Positions 63,393 to 64,000 of a DNA stretch of 64,000 bases are shown piece by piece (within the stretch, counting starts at the first letter, position 1; every line of letters starts with the position of its first letter). Where the stretch lies: positions 1 to 64,000 of the forward strand of contig CATLOT010000011.1 of the NCBI GenBank assembly GCA_950054155.1, written 5' to 3'. The translations under genes and the position numbers were made by a program. Source of the DNA: an uncultured Bacteriovoracaceae bacterium (lineage in GTDB: Bacteria; Bdellovibrionota; Bacteriovoracia; Bacteriovoracales; Bacteriovoracaceae). The notes under the pieces are model-generated. The model was given only the letters and a program-made list of their open reading frames with translations. It searched no databases and was not told the origin of the DNA.

Positions 63393-64000
63393 TTACTCCG
63401 CATTAACGTTGAAGTTTACATTGGAACTTTGGGTGCCTCCGAAAATAAGATTATTATCCGAGTTATTAAAGTCCTCAAAGGTTTCATTATTCTCACTCAT
63501 CTGTTCATCAACTAAAGAAGCAAGGTTAGGATCAAGCTCTGGAGCAGAACCGTCGCCACTTGAGCCAAAGCTTGGTGGTGGGGGCACATCGCCTTCCATC
63601 ACAGAGTCCATCATTTCTGGATTAATATTGTCCATCATTGTGGGAACCATGGTTACTGTTGGTGGCGGTGGGGGAGCGCTTTCACTCTTTGCTCCAGAGT
63701 CAGCGCTGGCCGGAGCACGTGTTCCAGGAGTTGGTGAATTGCTGGCTACTTCTTTTGGTTTCTCACTAAAAGAGCCATCCTCATTGAGAACAAAGTGATC
63801 ATTCATATAGTTTCCAGTTGCGGGATCAATTCCACCCATCTCTGGTGGGGGGACATAGACGCCAGCATTGGCATCAAATGTGGAACCCGGTGGTGGTGGG
63901 ATATACTGTGCTGTTTTAATATCGACAAAGCCACCCGCTGTTGGAGCAATTTGTCCTGTTTTCATATTGATGGAACCTTCTGGAGGAGCCGTTTGTGCTG
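63393..64000 (-). CDS. FecR-type protein, C-terminal part only (cassette 2; 5' end beyond window)
   Basis: The reading frame is open to the window edge, so this is the last ~202 residues of a larger protein. Four ~16-residue proline-rich repeats are visible (EGSINMKTGQIA, GGFVDIKTAQYIP, GSTFDANAGVYVP, GGIDPATGNYM), matching those of the FecR protein at 21457, then a polar tail rich in Pro, Ser, Asn and Asp with PPPPPTVTMV and PPPPSFG. The FecR domain itself would lie outside the window; its presence is inferred from the paralogue. Followed by the TPR/barrel gene. Confidence 0.75.
   Translation of the reverse strand, partial: AQTAPPEGSINMKTGQIAPTAGGFVDIKTAQYIPPPPGSTFDANAGVYVPPPEMGGIDPATGNYMNDHFVLNEDGSFSEKPKEVASNSPTPGTRAPASADSGAKSESAPPPPPTVTMVPTMMDNINPEMMDSVMEGDVPPPPSFGSSGDGSAPELDPNLASLVDEQMSENNETFEDFNNSDNNLIFGGTQSSNVNFNVNAE

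Noticed and set aside
1-64000. CRISPR arrays, tRNA, rRNA, tmRNA or prophage genes
   Set aside because: I found no regularly spaced direct repeats, no cloverleaf or rRNA signature and no phage structural, integrase or transposase gene.

Overview
The window is a gene-dense stretch of a bacterial chromosome (roughly low-40s % GC by eye) from a Gram-negative organism rich in lipoproteins, secreted hydrolases and outer-membrane barrel candidates. The mix of a TIGR02147-type regulator, a FliA-type sigma factor, an OlsB/OlsA ornithine-lipid pair, many envelope proteins of unknown family, FecR/CHASE2 signalling proteins and a complete sodium-pumping NQR suggests a marine or salt-tolerant relative of the Bdellovibrionota (Bacteriovorax/Halobacteriovorax-like). 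This is inferred from gene content; no rRNA gene is present to confirm it.

Layout. 0-5.3 kb, minus strand: radical SAM protein, secreted protein, lipoprotein serine protease, methyltransferase, TetR regulator and a small protein behind a palindromic operator. 5.3-13.4 kb: leucyl aminopeptidase, a 59-codon gene, YceI, a periplasmic cyclophilin, Dus, then AstE, a JmjC-like cupin, an HHxxxDG acyltransferase and a lipoprotein. 13.4-19 kb: GNAT, FAD oxidoreductase, GDPD, ankyrin protein, FliA sigma factor, CBS protein. 19-25.5 kb: exported glycine-rich protein, CheY-like regulator with a tandem ribbon-helix-helix protein, a divergent PspC protein, then cassette 1 (FecR protein, TPR/beta-barrel protein, FHA/coiled-coil protein). 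25.5-35 kb: alpha/beta hydrolase, M14 carboxypeptidase, PLD enzyme, OlsB/OlsA, YiiX-like hydrolase, solute-binding protein, NadD-like enzyme, secreted lipase-like protein. 35-37 kb: two copies of a ~205 bp inverted-repeat-ended element flanking a His-rich lipoprotein gene and rpsD. 37-45.5 kb: class IV aminotransferase, rhodanese lipoprotein, YebC, RlmM-like methyltransferase, K+ channel, TIGR02147 regulator with a secreted HExxH protein, Grx4-BolA pair. 45.6-52.2 kb: DinG-type exonuclease/helicase, MATE transporter, methyltransferase, YchJ-like protein. 52.2-59.4 kb: nqrABCDEF-apbE-nqrM. 59.4-64 kb, minus strand: cassette 2 (FecR protein cut by the window end, TPR/beta-barrel protein, CHASE2 adenylate cyclase).

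How it works together. The NQR operon carries both maturation factors: ApbE, whose D-x-x-S-G-A-T target motif is visible in NqrB and NqrC, and the Cys-rich NqrM. The two cassettes near opposite ends of the window are paralogous. Each pairs a periplasmic FecR-domain protein carrying a ~16-residue proline-rich repeat with a TPR plus beta-strand-rich protein, but one is followed by a cyclase and the other by an FHA protein. This looks like a modular envelope-signalling unit and is the most interesting candidate system here. The ~205 bp element, whose ends sit on stop codons, is the second. Convergent genes are packed very tightly: five junctions overlap by exactly four bases and share stop codons.
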